Shown in pieces: positions 17,052 to 24,659 of a stretch of DNA of 64,000 nucleotides. The notes beneath the pieces were generated by a model, which ran no database searches, was not told where the DNA came from, and was given only the letters and a program-made list of their open reading frames with translations. The stretch is from Xanthobacter autotrophicus (lineage in GTDB: Bacteria > Pseudomonadota > Alphaproteobacteria > Rhizobiales > Xanthobacteraceae): assembly GCF_043194295.1 (NCBI RefSeq), contig NZ_JBAFVK010000005.1, one strand, 5' to 3'. Numbering within the stretch: the first letter of the stretch is position 1; each line of letters starts with the position of its first letter. The translations under genes and the position numbers were made by a program.

Positions 17052-17067
17052 AGGGGCCGGTTCCGCT

Positions 17068-17093
17068 GGAACCAGCGGGCCGCTAGAATCGTC
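17068..17093 (+). promoter_or_regulatory. EcfG-like promoter of the DUF883 gene
   Basis: GGAAC (17068-17072), 17-bp spacer, CGTC (17090-17093), one mismatch to the consensus. The -35 box is also the right arm of the palindrome GGTTCC-GCT-GGAACC (17059-17073), which could double as the end of phyR transcription. Confidence 0.55.
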
Positions 17094-17267
17094 TCTATAG
17101 GGAAGGGTGCGGCCGGCATGTCCGGCCCCGCCTGTCATCTCACCGCGACTTGCGGCTCCCGAATTGCGGCGCCCGACCGCCCGCCGGGGCGGCTGTTCGT
17201 GCGGTCCGGTTCGCGACCTACGGTTCGTGACCCCTTCATCATCCGAGTTCACCCGTGGAGGAACCAT

Positions 17268-17567
17268 ATGGCCCAGAAGCCCGAGATCGTGAGCACCACC
17301 GCCGAGCCGAGCCTGAGCGACGTCCGCGCCGACCTCGACCAGCTGCGGGCGGATTTCGCCCAGTTGATCGACACCCTCGGCAAGACCGCCAAGCACGGCG
17401 TCAAGGGCGCCAAGGGCGAGGCCTCGAATGCCGCCGAGGACGTGACCGACTGGGCCGAGGGTCAGTTTCTGACCCTGCGCGAGAGCATCCGCGAGCAGCC
17501 CATCACCGCCTGCGCCATCGCCGCCGGCGTCGGCGTCATCCTGGGACAGATCCTGCTGCGGCGGTGA
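17268..17567 (+). CDS. DUF883 family protein (ElaB/YqjD-like)
   Basis: 99-residue protein with an amphipathic helical body (about 15-65, rich in Asp/Gln/Lys) and one C-terminal membrane anchor (ITACAIAAGVGVILGQILL). This is the layout of the ElaB/YqjD family, whose Escherichia coli members are RpoS-controlled, inner-membrane, ribosome-associated proteins. The ATG at 17268 has GGAGG directly upstream; the frame is open to 17118. Together with the EcfG-like promoter, this makes it a likely stress-regulon member. Confidence 0.88.
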   Translation: MAQKPEIVSTTAEPSLSDVRADLDQLRADFAQLIDTLGKTAKHGVKGAKGEASNAAEDVTDWAEGQFLTLRESIREQPITACAIAAGVGVILGQILLRR

Positions 17568-17689
17568 GCCGGCCCTTCAGCCCGATCCGGCGCCCCCCGC
17601 CGACGGGCGCGCCGGCCCGAGGAGAGCCGGGCCCGGCGCTGGGGTTCGCCCAACAGTTTGCTAAGAGTGCGCCGCGGGCGCTTCCATAT

Positions 17690-17712
17690 GGGCGCGGGCG
17701 GTGCCCGCGCCC
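17690..17712 (-). terminator. Hairpin at the end of the hybrid kinase gene
   Basis: Ten-bp stem GGGCGCGGGC/GCCCGCGCCC with a three-base loop, ending one base before the hybrid kinase stop codon on the minus strand. There is no T-run. It lies between convergent genes. Confidence 0.5.
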
Positions 17713-20700
17713 TCACTCGTTTTCGATGTCGAAGCCGAGCTTGCGCAGGCCATTGCGCAGGGTGGCGCCGTCATAGGGCTTGCCCATCAGCGCGATCCGG
17801 GGCGAGGCGCCGAATTCGCCTTCCAGCTCCTGGGTGCCGTAGCCGGTGGCGATGATCACCGGCAGGCCGGGCGCGATGGCGCCGAGCCGGCGCACCACCT
17901 CGTCGCCGCGCATGTCCGGCAGACCCACATCCACCACCGCCAGCACCAGGGCATTGCGCGACAGGTCGGCCACCGCCGCCTCCGCATGGGCAAGCGCGGC
18001 GTGGCCGTGGGACGCCACCGTGACCTCGAAGCCGTGATCCTCCAGGATCTGCCGCGCCACCATGGCGACGAACGGCTCGTCCTCCACCAGGAGAACGGTG
18101 CCGCGGTTTCCCGGAGCCTCCAGCACGTCCGTCACCTTCGCGACCAGTTCAGCCTGGGTGAACGGCTTGGTCAGGAGGCGCACCCCGTGGTCCAGCCGTC
18201 CATAATGAATCGCGGCATTCTTCGCCTGCCAGGTTGAAAATAGCACCCTTACCGTGGTGAGCCGCCGCCGCACCTCGTCGGCCAGATGGCGCCCGTCCAT
18301 GTGGTGCGCGTCCATGGGGCCGCCGTCCCCGTCGGGCTCATCCGGCCCGGCGCCGAGGCGCAGGTCGGTGAACAGCAGGTCGGGCGCGGCCCCCGCCTCC
18401 AGCGCCGCGAGGGCGCTGGCGGCGTCGGCGGCTTCCACCACCGTGTGACCGGCCGCGCGCAGGGTGGCGGTCGAGAGCGCGCGGAGCGCTGCGTCACGCT
18501 CCACCAGCAGCACGCTGGCGGCGCCGGCGCCGCGCGGGCGATGGGCGTGGGGCGGCACCGGCTCGCTTGCCACGTCGTTGGGGTGGCGCGGCAGGTAGAG
18601 CTTCACCGTGGTGCCGGCGCCGGGGGCGCTGTAGATCATCACGTGGCCGCCGGACTGCTTGACGAAGCCATAGACCTGGCTGAGGCCGAGCCCGGTACCC
18701 TCGCGCGGGCCCTTGGTGGTGAAGAAGGGCTCGAACGCCCGCGCCCGCACCTCCTCGGCCATGCCGGTGCCGGTGTCGCTCACCACCACCGCCACATATT
18801 GCCCCGGCTCCAGGTCCTCGTGGGCGGCGCAATAGGCTTCGTCCAGATAGGCGTTGGCGGTCTCGATGGTCAGCGTGCCGCCGAAGGGCATGGCATCGCG
18901 GCCGTTGACCCCCAGGTTGAGGATCGCATTCTCCAGCTGGTTGTGGTCGATCTCGGCGCGCCATAGCCCTCCGGCCAGCACGGTCTCCACCGTCACCCGC
19001 TCGCCCAAAGCGCTGCGCAGCATGTCGGACATGCCGGTGATCAGCTTGTTGATGTCGGTGGGGCGCGGATCCAGCGGCTGGCGGCGGGAGAAGGCGAGCA
19101 ATTGCTGGGTCAGGGTCGCGGCCCGAAGCGCGCCCTGGCGGCCATAGTCGAGGAAGCGGCGGATCTCGGCGGCGTCGGTGTTGGCCTCGTCCTTGGACAC
19201 GCGCCGCTCGGCCGCCTCCAGGTTGCCGATGATGACGGTGAGCAGATTGTTGAAATCGTGGGCGATGCCGCCGGTGAGCTGGCCCACCGCCTCCATCTTC
19301 TGGGCCTGGCGCAACTGCGCCTCGGCCTTCAGGCGGTCCTCCATCTCCTGCTTGAGCAGAGCGTTGGCCTGGGCCAGCTCCACGGTGCGGGCGCCGGCGA
19401 GGCGCTCCAGGTCCTCATTGGTGCGGGCGAGGGCCTCGCGGGCGGCGACGATCTCGGAAATATCGGTGCAACTGCCGTACCAGCGGTCGATTCGCCCGTC
19501 GTCGTCGCGCACCGGGACCGCGCGGCACAGGAACCAGCGATAGCTGCCGTCGCCGGCGCGGAACCGGCATTCGCGCGAATAGGGCGCCCCCGAGGAGAGC
19601 GAGCCCTTCCACGCATCGAGCGCCGCCCCCTGGTCTTCCGGATGGAGATGCGTATGCCATTCCGACACCTCGCCGGGGGGAGGGGTGACGCCGGTATATT
19701 CGCTCCAGCGGCGGTTGTAGTAATCGCCCTTGCCGTCGGGCGTGGCGGTCCAGACCATCTTGGGCAGGGCCTCGGCGAGCAGGCGATAGCGTTGCTCGCT
19801 GCCGGCCAGGGCCTTTTCGGCGGTCTTGCGCCCGGTGATCTCGGTGACGATCATGCCCACGAGGCTGATGGCCTCGGGCTCCTGGTCGATGGCCTCGCCG
19901 CTTGAGGGGCTTTCGCCCGTTTCGCTTTTCGCCGTGCTCCGGCCAGCGGGCGCGCCCTTCGTGCGCACCGGGAAAAAGCTCACCAGGAAGTGACGCCACA
20001 CGCCCGGTGCCGCCGGGGTGGCGCCTTCCACCTCCACGTCGGCGAGGACGGTGCCGGTGGCGCGCACCTGTTCCAGTCCGGGGGTGATGGCGTTGGAGAG
20101 CTGGGGCAGCATGTCGACGAGGGAGCGGCCCACATGCTCGCCGGCGGGAATGCCCACCATCCGCGCCAACGTCTCGTTGACCCGCATGAAGCGCAACCGG
20201 CGGTCGAAGAAGGCGAAGCCAACTGGAGCGTGCTGCAGCAGGGCTTCCAGCGTCGCCACCACCGTGTTCTGCTCGGTCACCGCCGTCAGCAGCGCGCCGT
20301 GGGTGGCGTTCAGGCGCCGAACGCTCACCCGCATCAAGGTGCCGATCAGCCACAGGCCCAGGGCGTTCACCGTAAAGGAGAACAGGCCGGCCACCGCGCC
20401 GAAGCTACCCTCGGCGGGGCCGCCCAGATTGCTGCCCAGACTGCTCCACGCGCTGGCTGGCAGCAGCGCGCCATTGGCGAGGACCAGCGCGACCACGGCG
20501 ACAAAGCCCACCCGCGCGCCGCTGATCAGCGTTACCACGACCACGGCGGGCAGCTGGAACAGGAACGGCGCCAGCTCCCGCAGCGAGAGACTGAGCCCGT
20601 AGCGCAGCCCGAACGCCGCCGCCAGAACCACCGATGCGAAGCCCAGACGTGAGGCGAGCGTGCGCGGCTCTGAAATGACTTTGAGGAAAAGGCCGGCAAG

Positions 20701-20721
20701 GCCCCGGCTGGACAGGTTCAT
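17713..20721 (-). CDS. Hybrid sensor histidine kinase with two C-terminal receiver domains
   Basis: 1002 residues. About four N-terminal membrane helices (about 22-130) resemble a DUF4118/MASE-like region. Then come PAS 1 (about 155-290), PAS 2 with PAC (about 305-425), a coiled linker and HisKA with His488 in GGIAHDFNNLL. The ATPase domain follows with N-box ENAILNLGVNGRDAM, SDTGTGM and TKGPREGTGLGLSQVYGF, and then two receiver domains (Asp786 and Asp931). The kinase motifs look fully active. The first receiver carries a Gly/Asp/His-rich insertion right after its phospho-Asp. The ATG at 20721 has AGGAG upstream; the frame is open to 20895. No dedicated regulator is adjacent. Confidence 0.92.
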   Translation of the reverse strand: MNLSSRGLAGLFLKVISEPRTLASRLGFASVVLAAAFGLRYGLSLSLRELAPFLFQLPAVVVVTLISGARVGFVAVVALVLANGALLPASAWSSLGSNLGGPAEGSFGAVAGLFSFTVNALGLWLIGTLMRVSVRRLNATHGALLTAVTEQNTVVATLEALLQHAPVGFAFFDRRLRFMRVNETLARMVGIPAGEHVGRSLVDMLPQLSNAITPGLEQVRATGTVLADVEVEGATPAAPGVWRHFLVSFFPVRTKGAPAGRSTAKSETGESPSSGEAIDQEPEAISLVGMIVTEITGRKTAEKALAGSEQRYRLLAEALPKMVWTATPDGKGDYYNRRWSEYTGVTPPPGEVSEWHTHLHPEDQGAALDAWKGSLSSGAPYSRECRFRAGDGSYRWFLCRAVPVRDDDGRIDRWYGSCTDISEIVAAREALARTNEDLERLAGARTVELAQANALLKQEMEDRLKAEAQLRQAQKMEAVGQLTGGIAHDFNNLLTVIIGNLEAAERRVSKDEANTDAAEIRRFLDYGRQGALRAATLTQQLLAFSRRQPLDPRPTDINKLITGMSDMLRSALGERVTVETVLAGGLWRAEIDHNQLENAILNLGVNGRDAMPFGGTLTIETANAYLDEAYCAAHEDLEPGQYVAVVVSDTGTGMAEEVRARAFEPFFTTKGPREGTGLGLSQVYGFVKQSGGHVMIYSAPGAGTTVKLYLPRHPNDVASEPVPPHAHRPRGAGAASVLLVERDAALRALSTATLRAAGHTVVEAADAASALAALEAGAAPDLLFTDLRLGAGPDEPDGDGGPMDAHHMDGRHLADEVRRRLTTVRVLFSTWQAKNAAIHYGRLDHGVRLLTKPFTQAELVAKVTDVLEAPGNRGTVLLVEDEPFVAMVARQILEDHGFEVTVASHGHAALAHAEAAVADLSRNALVLAVVDVGLPDMRGDEVVRRLGAIAPGLPVIIATGYGTQELEGEFGASPRIALMGKPYDGATLRNGLRKLGFDIENE

Positions 20722-20985
20722 CCATGCTCCTGCAGCGAACGGGTCGCCACAATGCCCCTGATCGGGCGACAGATTCAACCTTCGAGCCGCCGCAAGGGTT
20801 TCGCGGCGGGTGATCAAGGATGCGGCGCCCTGAGACGATGGAGCACCGTCGTCGTCCAGCTTGACCGGACGGGCCCATGTCAGAGGCCGGGACAATGCGG
20901 CGGGGATGACGCGGCGAGGGCTTGGAAAGCGGCGAGACGGCCCCTCCGGTCAAGCCGGAGGGCAACGCGTGGGAAGCGCCGGCCT

Positions 20986-21023
20986 GCTCCCTCTCCCGCG
21001 TGCGGGGGCGGGATGGGGAGGGG
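20986..21023. repeat. REP-like GC palindrome, copy 2
   Basis: GCTCCCTCTCCCGCGTGCGGGGGCGGGATGGGGAG-type hairpin, sharing its core with copy 1 (10155-10182). Confidence 0.65.
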
Positions 21024-21070
21024 GCACGGTGCCGGGGCAGAACGCCGGCGGCGGGTTGGCGGACGGGTTC

Positions 21071-21112
21071 AGCCCCTCTCCCTGCCTTCCCCGCAAGCGG
21101 GAGAGGTTTTTC
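21071..21112. repeat. REP-like GC palindrome, copy 3 (inverted)
   Basis: Contains CCCCGCAAGCGGGAGAGG followed by TTTTT. The core is the reverse complement of the CCTCTCCCGCTTGCGGGG core of copy 1, so copies 2 and 3 form a head-to-head pair about 50 bp apart. Confidence 0.65.
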
Positions 21113-21185
21113 AGCCGGCCCGGCCGGAGCATTGGATTTCCAAACTGAGACACCACCGGGCGCTGGCCCGAGAAGCCTCGGCCTT

Positions 21186-21215
21186 CAAAAGAAAACGGGA
21201 GCCTCCGGCTCCCGT
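21186..21215 (-). terminator. Intrinsic terminator of the PRC-barrel gene
   Basis: Nine-bp stem ACGGGAGCC/GGCTCCCGT (21195-21203 with 21207-21215), followed on the minus strand by TTTTCTTTT (plus-strand 21187-21195). Confidence 0.8.
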
Positions 21216-21281
21216 CTCCCCGCCCGGACATCCGCTGCCGGAAGACCGGCGCTGCGGGATGCCCGGTGTTCAGCCGCCTGA

Positions 21282-21791
21282 TCAGCGGGTGGCGGGCGGC
21301 GTGGTGGCGGGACGGGTCGGCGTCACGCTGCCGGTGGTGGCCGGCGCCGCCTCATACTTGGCGAATTCCGGCGCCGCCTTCAGCTCGTCCTTGGTCTTGC
21401 GCAGCACCAGGCGGTTTTTGCCGTCAGCGTTGCGGGTCACCTCCACCGCCTGGAACGGCACCGCGACATCCTTCTGGCCGACACCCAGGAAGCCGCCCAC
21501 GCCGATCACCGCGGCCGTCACGGTGCCCGTGCGGTCGAGGACCAGATCATTGATCTCGCCCAGGTTCTCGTCGGCGCCGCCGTAGACGTTCATGCCGATG
21601 AGGTTGGACGCCAGATGCTGGTCGGCGCGCTGCTGCTGGATAAAGGCCGAATGGCCCGAGGTCCCACCCGGCGTCATCGGGGTGGTGGCGGCCGGGGTGT
21701 TGGGCATTGCCGGCGGAACCGTGGTCTGGGCCATGGCGGTGGTGGACAGAAGAATGGTCGCCGCAGCGGCGTAAATCGGCATCTTGTTCAT
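21282..21791 (-). CDS. Exported PRC-barrel domain protein
   Basis: 169 residues: a cleavable signal peptide (about 1-22, ending AMAQ), a Thr/Pro-rich linker, and one PRC-barrel domain (about 60-135). The domain is recognisable from LIGMNVYGGADENLGEINDL and AVIGVGGFLGVGQKDVAVPF. Exported single PRC-barrel proteins are frequent in Hyphomicrobiales and often belong to stress regulons, but their biochemical role is unknown. A GGAAC-N16-AGTT sequence lies about 180 bp upstream. It ends in a clear terminator and is monocistronic. Confidence 0.88.
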   Translation of the reverse strand: MNKMPIYAAAATILLSTTAMAQTTVPPAMPNTPAATTPMTPGGTSGHSAFIQQQRADQHLASNLIGMNVYGGADENLGEINDLVLDRTGTVTAAVIGVGGFLGVGQKDVAVPFQAVEVTRNADGKNRLVLRKTKDELKAAPEFAKYEAAPATTGSVTPTRPATTPPATR

Positions 21792-21966
21792 GATTTTCTC
21801 CTCGCAGAAGTTGCGGATGCACGAATGGCTCAGGTCGAGGTGATCAGGACAGAAGCTTCACCGAAATTTCAGGAAACCTCTGCGCTCGTGATCCGGACAC
21901 TGAACAATCATCCGTCTCAATTTTATGGACAGACGAAGACGTTCATCTTCGGTCTGCTGCAGGGTA

Positions 21967-21991
21967 AACTCTGCGCACGGGGAGGGGTTCC
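21967..21991 (-). promoter_or_regulatory. EcfG-like promoter candidate of the PRC-barrel gene
   Basis: Minus strand GGAAC (21991-21987), 16-bp spacer, AGTT (21970-21967); one mismatch to CGTT. The remaining sequence of the 21792-22123 gap shows no gene. Confidence 0.4.
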
Positions 21992-22123
21992 AACCTTAAT
22001 TTGGGGTGGTGGCCGGCGCCGCTCCGATGCCCCGATGCACCGGTGTCACCGCGCGCGCCGCTCTTGCGCGGCGAAAGGCGGCATGGCACAGCCGGATCAG
22101 CCCCGACCAAGGACTGAAGGCGC

Positions 22124-22603
22124 ATGTTCCGCACCCTCTCCGACTTCATCACCGACATCACCGGCGGCGCCCGCGAGGCGGCTGCTTTCGACGAGAACGA
22201 CTATCGTCTGGCTGCGGCCGCCCTGCTGGTGCACGTGATGTCCATCGACGGGGCGGTGACGGTGGAGGAGCAGGCTGTGCTGCGCACCATCCTCGCCAAC
22301 CGCTTCGGGCTCGACGAGAAGGAGAGCGAGGCCCTGGTCGAGCTTGCCATTGCCAAGGATGCCGAGGCGGTGGATCTTTATGCCTTCACCAGCGTGCTGA
22401 ATCGCGCGCTGGACGACGAGGGTCGCCGCCGCATCGTGGAGATGATGTTCGAGGTCGCCTATGCCGATGGCGGCCTGAGCGAATTCGAGGACAACCTCGT
22501 GTGGCGCGCGGCCGAACTTCTGAACGTCGGCTCGCGCGATCGCATCCGCATTCGCCGCGAGGTCCGGGAGGAGACGGAAACAGGCGGTGAGCAACCCGAA
22601 TAG
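22124..22603 (+). CDS. TerB-like (tellurite-resistance fold) protein
   Basis: 159-residue all-helical protein of the TerB/DjlA-N fold. It contains two pseudo-symmetric halves with the family's acidic metal-binding signatures: MSIDGAVTVEEQAVLRTIL (about 39-57) and AYADGGLSEFEDNLVWRAAE (about 117-136). Standalone copies like this are widespread in alphaproteobacteria and are not evidence of tellurite resistance. The glutamine amidotransferase gene starts inside its last codons (17-bp overlap), so the two are co-transcribed. Confidence 0.9.
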   Translation: MFRTLSDFITDITGGAREAAAFDENDYRLAAAALLVHVMSIDGAVTVEEQAVLRTILANRFGLDEKESEALVELAIAKDAEAVDLYAFTSVLNRALDDEGRRRIVEMMFEVAYADGGLSEFEDNLVWRAAELLNVGSRDRIRIRREVREETETGGEQPE

Positions 22604-23435
22604 CTCTGGCAAAGGCTTCGTGCCGGCAGGTCTGGAACCGACCGGTCTGGAGCCGGAGGGGCGCACGGATCGCTCCACCCCGGCGGGCGGGCCGCCCGCA
22701 GCCGGCACCGTTCTGGTGGTGCTCCATCAGGCGCGCTCCACCCCCGGCCGCATCGGCGAACGCCTCGCGCGGCGCGGCTATGCCCTTGATGTCCGCCGCC
22801 CGGCCCTGGGCGATGCCTTGCCGGAGCGCCTCGACGGCCATGACGGGGTGGTGGTGTTCGGCGGCCCCATGAGCGCCAACGACCCGACCCCCTTCATCAC
22901 GGAAGAGATCCGCCTTCTGGAGCGGGCCTTGGCCTGCGCCACCCCCAGCCTCGGCGTCTGCCTTGGCGCGCAGCTCATGGCCAAGGCCCTCGGCGCCCGC
23001 GTCGCCCCCCATGAGGAAGGCGCCTGCGAGATCGGCTATTACCCATTGGAAGCCACCACGGCCGGCGCCGCCCTGATGCCGTGGCCGAGCCATGTCTATC
23101 ACTGGCACTCGGAGGGCTTCGACCTGCCGGCGGGGGCGGAACTGCTGGCCACCGGATCGGCCTTCCCCAACCAGGCCTTCCGCTATGGCGGCACCGCCTA
23201 TGGCCTCCAGTTCCATCCCGAGGTGACGCGGGAGATGATGTGCGCCTGGACCGAGCGCGGCGCCCACCGCCTCACCAGTCCCGGCGCCCAGCCTCGCGAG
23301 GCGCACCTCGACGGCTGGGGGCGCTATGACGGGGCGGTGTGCCGCTGGCTCGATGCCTTCCTCGACGCGTTCCTCGGGCCGCGCCGTGGATCGGGCCTCG
23401 TGCCGGGCGGGCAAACCGAACCGAACTCGGCCTGA
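22587..23435 (+). CDS. Class I glutamine amidotransferase (GMP-synthase-like)
   Basis: 282 residues. The GATase fold spans about 40-270, with nucleophile Cys125 in GVCLGAQLMA and His210/Glu212 in LQFHPEVT completing the triad. Such standalone proteins are annotated as glutamine amidotransferases; some relatives hydrolyse gamma-glutamyl amides. No synthetase partner is adjacent, so the acceptor is unknown. The N-terminal 35 residues are a low-complexity extension (GLEPTGLEPEG repeat). GTG 22587 overlaps the TerB gene by 17 bp; the true start could be further in. Confidence 0.88.
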   Translation: MSNPNSSGKGFVPAGLEPTGLEPEGRTDRSTPAGGPPAAGTVLVVLHQARSTPGRIGERLARRGYALDVRRPALGDALPERLDGHDGVVVFGGPMSANDPTPFITEEIRLLERALACATPSLGVCLGAQLMAKALGARVAPHEEGACEIGYYPLEATTAGAALMPWPSHVYHWHSEGFDLPAGAELLATGSAFPNQAFRYGGTAYGLQFHPEVTREMMCAWTERGAHRLTSPGAQPREAHLDGWGRYDGAVCRWLDAFLDAFLGPRRGSGLVPGGQTEPNSA

Positions 23436-23561
23436 ACAGGGCCGATGGTGACGAACCTCCCGATATGGCGCCGGGGGCCGCACGACTGTCATCCACATGG
23501 GGTATGGTAGCGTAGCGATGCTGTTTCCGCCGGCCCGGCGGCGCTGATCTGGAGATCCACC

Positions 23562-24485
23562 ATGGATGCCCGCACGCCCGCCGCCGCCATAGCCGGCATC
23601 GGCTATTCCATCCGCGCCTCCGCGCCGGAGTTCGAGGACCTGCCCGCGAAGCTCGACGAGGCCGAGGCACTAGGCGTTGATTTTGTTGAGCTTCCCGCCT
23701 TTGCCTGGACGCTGGTGGTGGATGGGCGGGTGCTGGAGGACCGGCTCGAGCGGCTGGTCGCCATGACCCAGGATCGGCCCTTCGGCTACACGGTCCACGG
23801 GCCGCTGGCCATCAATCTCATGTCCCCCAAGGCCCGCCTGCCCCGCCACGAAGCGCTGCTGGATGCCATGATCGCCATCTCCGGCGCCCTGGGGGCGGTC
23901 AACCTCGTCCTCCACACCGGCTGCGTGCGCGGCGACGACGATGTGGACGTGGCCTATTCCCGCCAGCGCGACGCCCTCGCCCGGGCCGGCGACAAGGCGG
24001 GAGAAGTGGGCGTAACCCTTTGCGTTGAAAATATCTTCCGCTTCGAGCCCATGCGCGAGACGGCCTTGCCCTCGCGCCTTGCCGGTGAGCTGGACGCCTT
24101 GGATCACCCCCATGTGCGCGCCACTCTGGATGTGAGCCACGCCCTGCTCCGCACCACCGAGGCTCGGGTGGATTTCCTAAACGAGATCAGTGTTTTGGCC
24201 CCCTTTTGCCGGCACGTCCACGTGCATGACAGCTTCGGCCGGCCGCTGGAAAGCTGGACCATGGACGAGGCCGAGCGCCTGGCTCTGGGCGAAGGCGACC
24301 TGCACCTGCCGGTGGGCTGGGGCGCCATCAAATGGGACGACGTGGCCGCCCGCTGCCGCTTCGCCCCCGGCACTGTGGTGAACCTGGAGCTGCATCGCCG
24401 CTACTGGAGCGAGCTGCCCGCGCAGATCCCGGTGGTCCGCGCCCTCGCCGCCCGCTTCGCGGCGACCGCCGGCGTCCCGGCCTGA
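23562..24485 (+). CDS. Sugar phosphate isomerase/epimerase-like TIM-barrel protein
   Basis: 307-residue protein of the xylose-isomerase-like TIM barrel (AP endonuclease 2) superfamily. Barrel strands end in typical metal-ligand positions: FVELPAFAW, YTVHGPLAINLM, LVLHTGC, CVENIF, ATLDVSHAL, HVHVHDSFG and NLELHRRYW. The Glu, Asp/His, His and Glu residues fit a divalent-metal isomerase. The substrate is not predictable from sequence. The ATG at 23562 is preceded by GGAGATCC. It stands alone between the amidotransferase and a palindromic repeat element. Confidence 0.85.
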   Translation: MDARTPAAAIAGIGYSIRASAPEFEDLPAKLDEAEALGVDFVELPAFAWTLVVDGRVLEDRLERLVAMTQDRPFGYTVHGPLAINLMSPKARLPRHEALLDAMIAISGALGAVNLVLHTGCVRGDDDVDVAYSRQRDALARAGDKAGEVGVTLCVENIFRFEPMRETALPSRLAGELDALDHPHVRATLDVSHALLRTTEARVDFLNEISVLAPFCRHVHVHDSFGRPLESWTMDEAERLALGEGDLHLPVGWGAIKWDDVAARCRFAPGTVVNLELHRRYWSELPAQIPVVRALAARFAATAGVPA

Positions 24486-24529
24486 GGCGGCCTCTGCGCC
24501 GGGCGCGGAGAATGCGCGTCAAAACAAAG

Positions 24530-24640
24530 GGCTAGGGCGTTTCGTGATCCGTTGGGCCGCGAAACGTCCTATCTTGTTGTTTTAACGCAATTTCGGACGT
24601 GAAAGCGTTTCACACATGCGCTGAAATTGCTCTAGCTTGG
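24530..24640. repeat. Rhizobiales-type mosaic palindromic element, copy A
   Basis: Bounded by CTAGGGC and GCTCTAG. It is made of nested inverted repeats: CGTTTCG...CGAAACG (about 24539-24567), GCAATTTC...GAAATTGC around GTGAAA-GCG-TTTCAC (about 24589-24632), joined by TTGTTGTTTTAACGC. It resembles the intergenic palindromes scattered through Hyphomicrobiales genomes. Related copies lie at 35421-35478 and 59229-59306. Confidence 0.75.
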
Positions 24641-24659
24641 CGCCGGGAGGATCGCCGCC

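Larger units (their letters stand above)
20722..21281. other. 560-bp gap: repeat pair and hairpins, no gene
   Basis: Contains a perfect hairpin CCCTCCGG-TCAAG-CCGGAGGG (20942-20962), two REP-like palindromes in opposite orientation, and the terminator of the PRC-barrel gene. No coding frame with plausible composition was seen. Confidence 0.7.

Noticed and set aside
22124..22603. Tellurite resistance locus
   Set aside because: A single TerB-fold gene without other ter genes is common and not evidence of tellurite resistance.
23562..24485. MNIO/DUF692 metallo-enzyme for peptide modification
   Set aside because: The conserved DUF692 start and ligand spacing are absent and no precursor peptide or partner gene is adjacent; the sequence fits xylose-isomerase-like barrels better.
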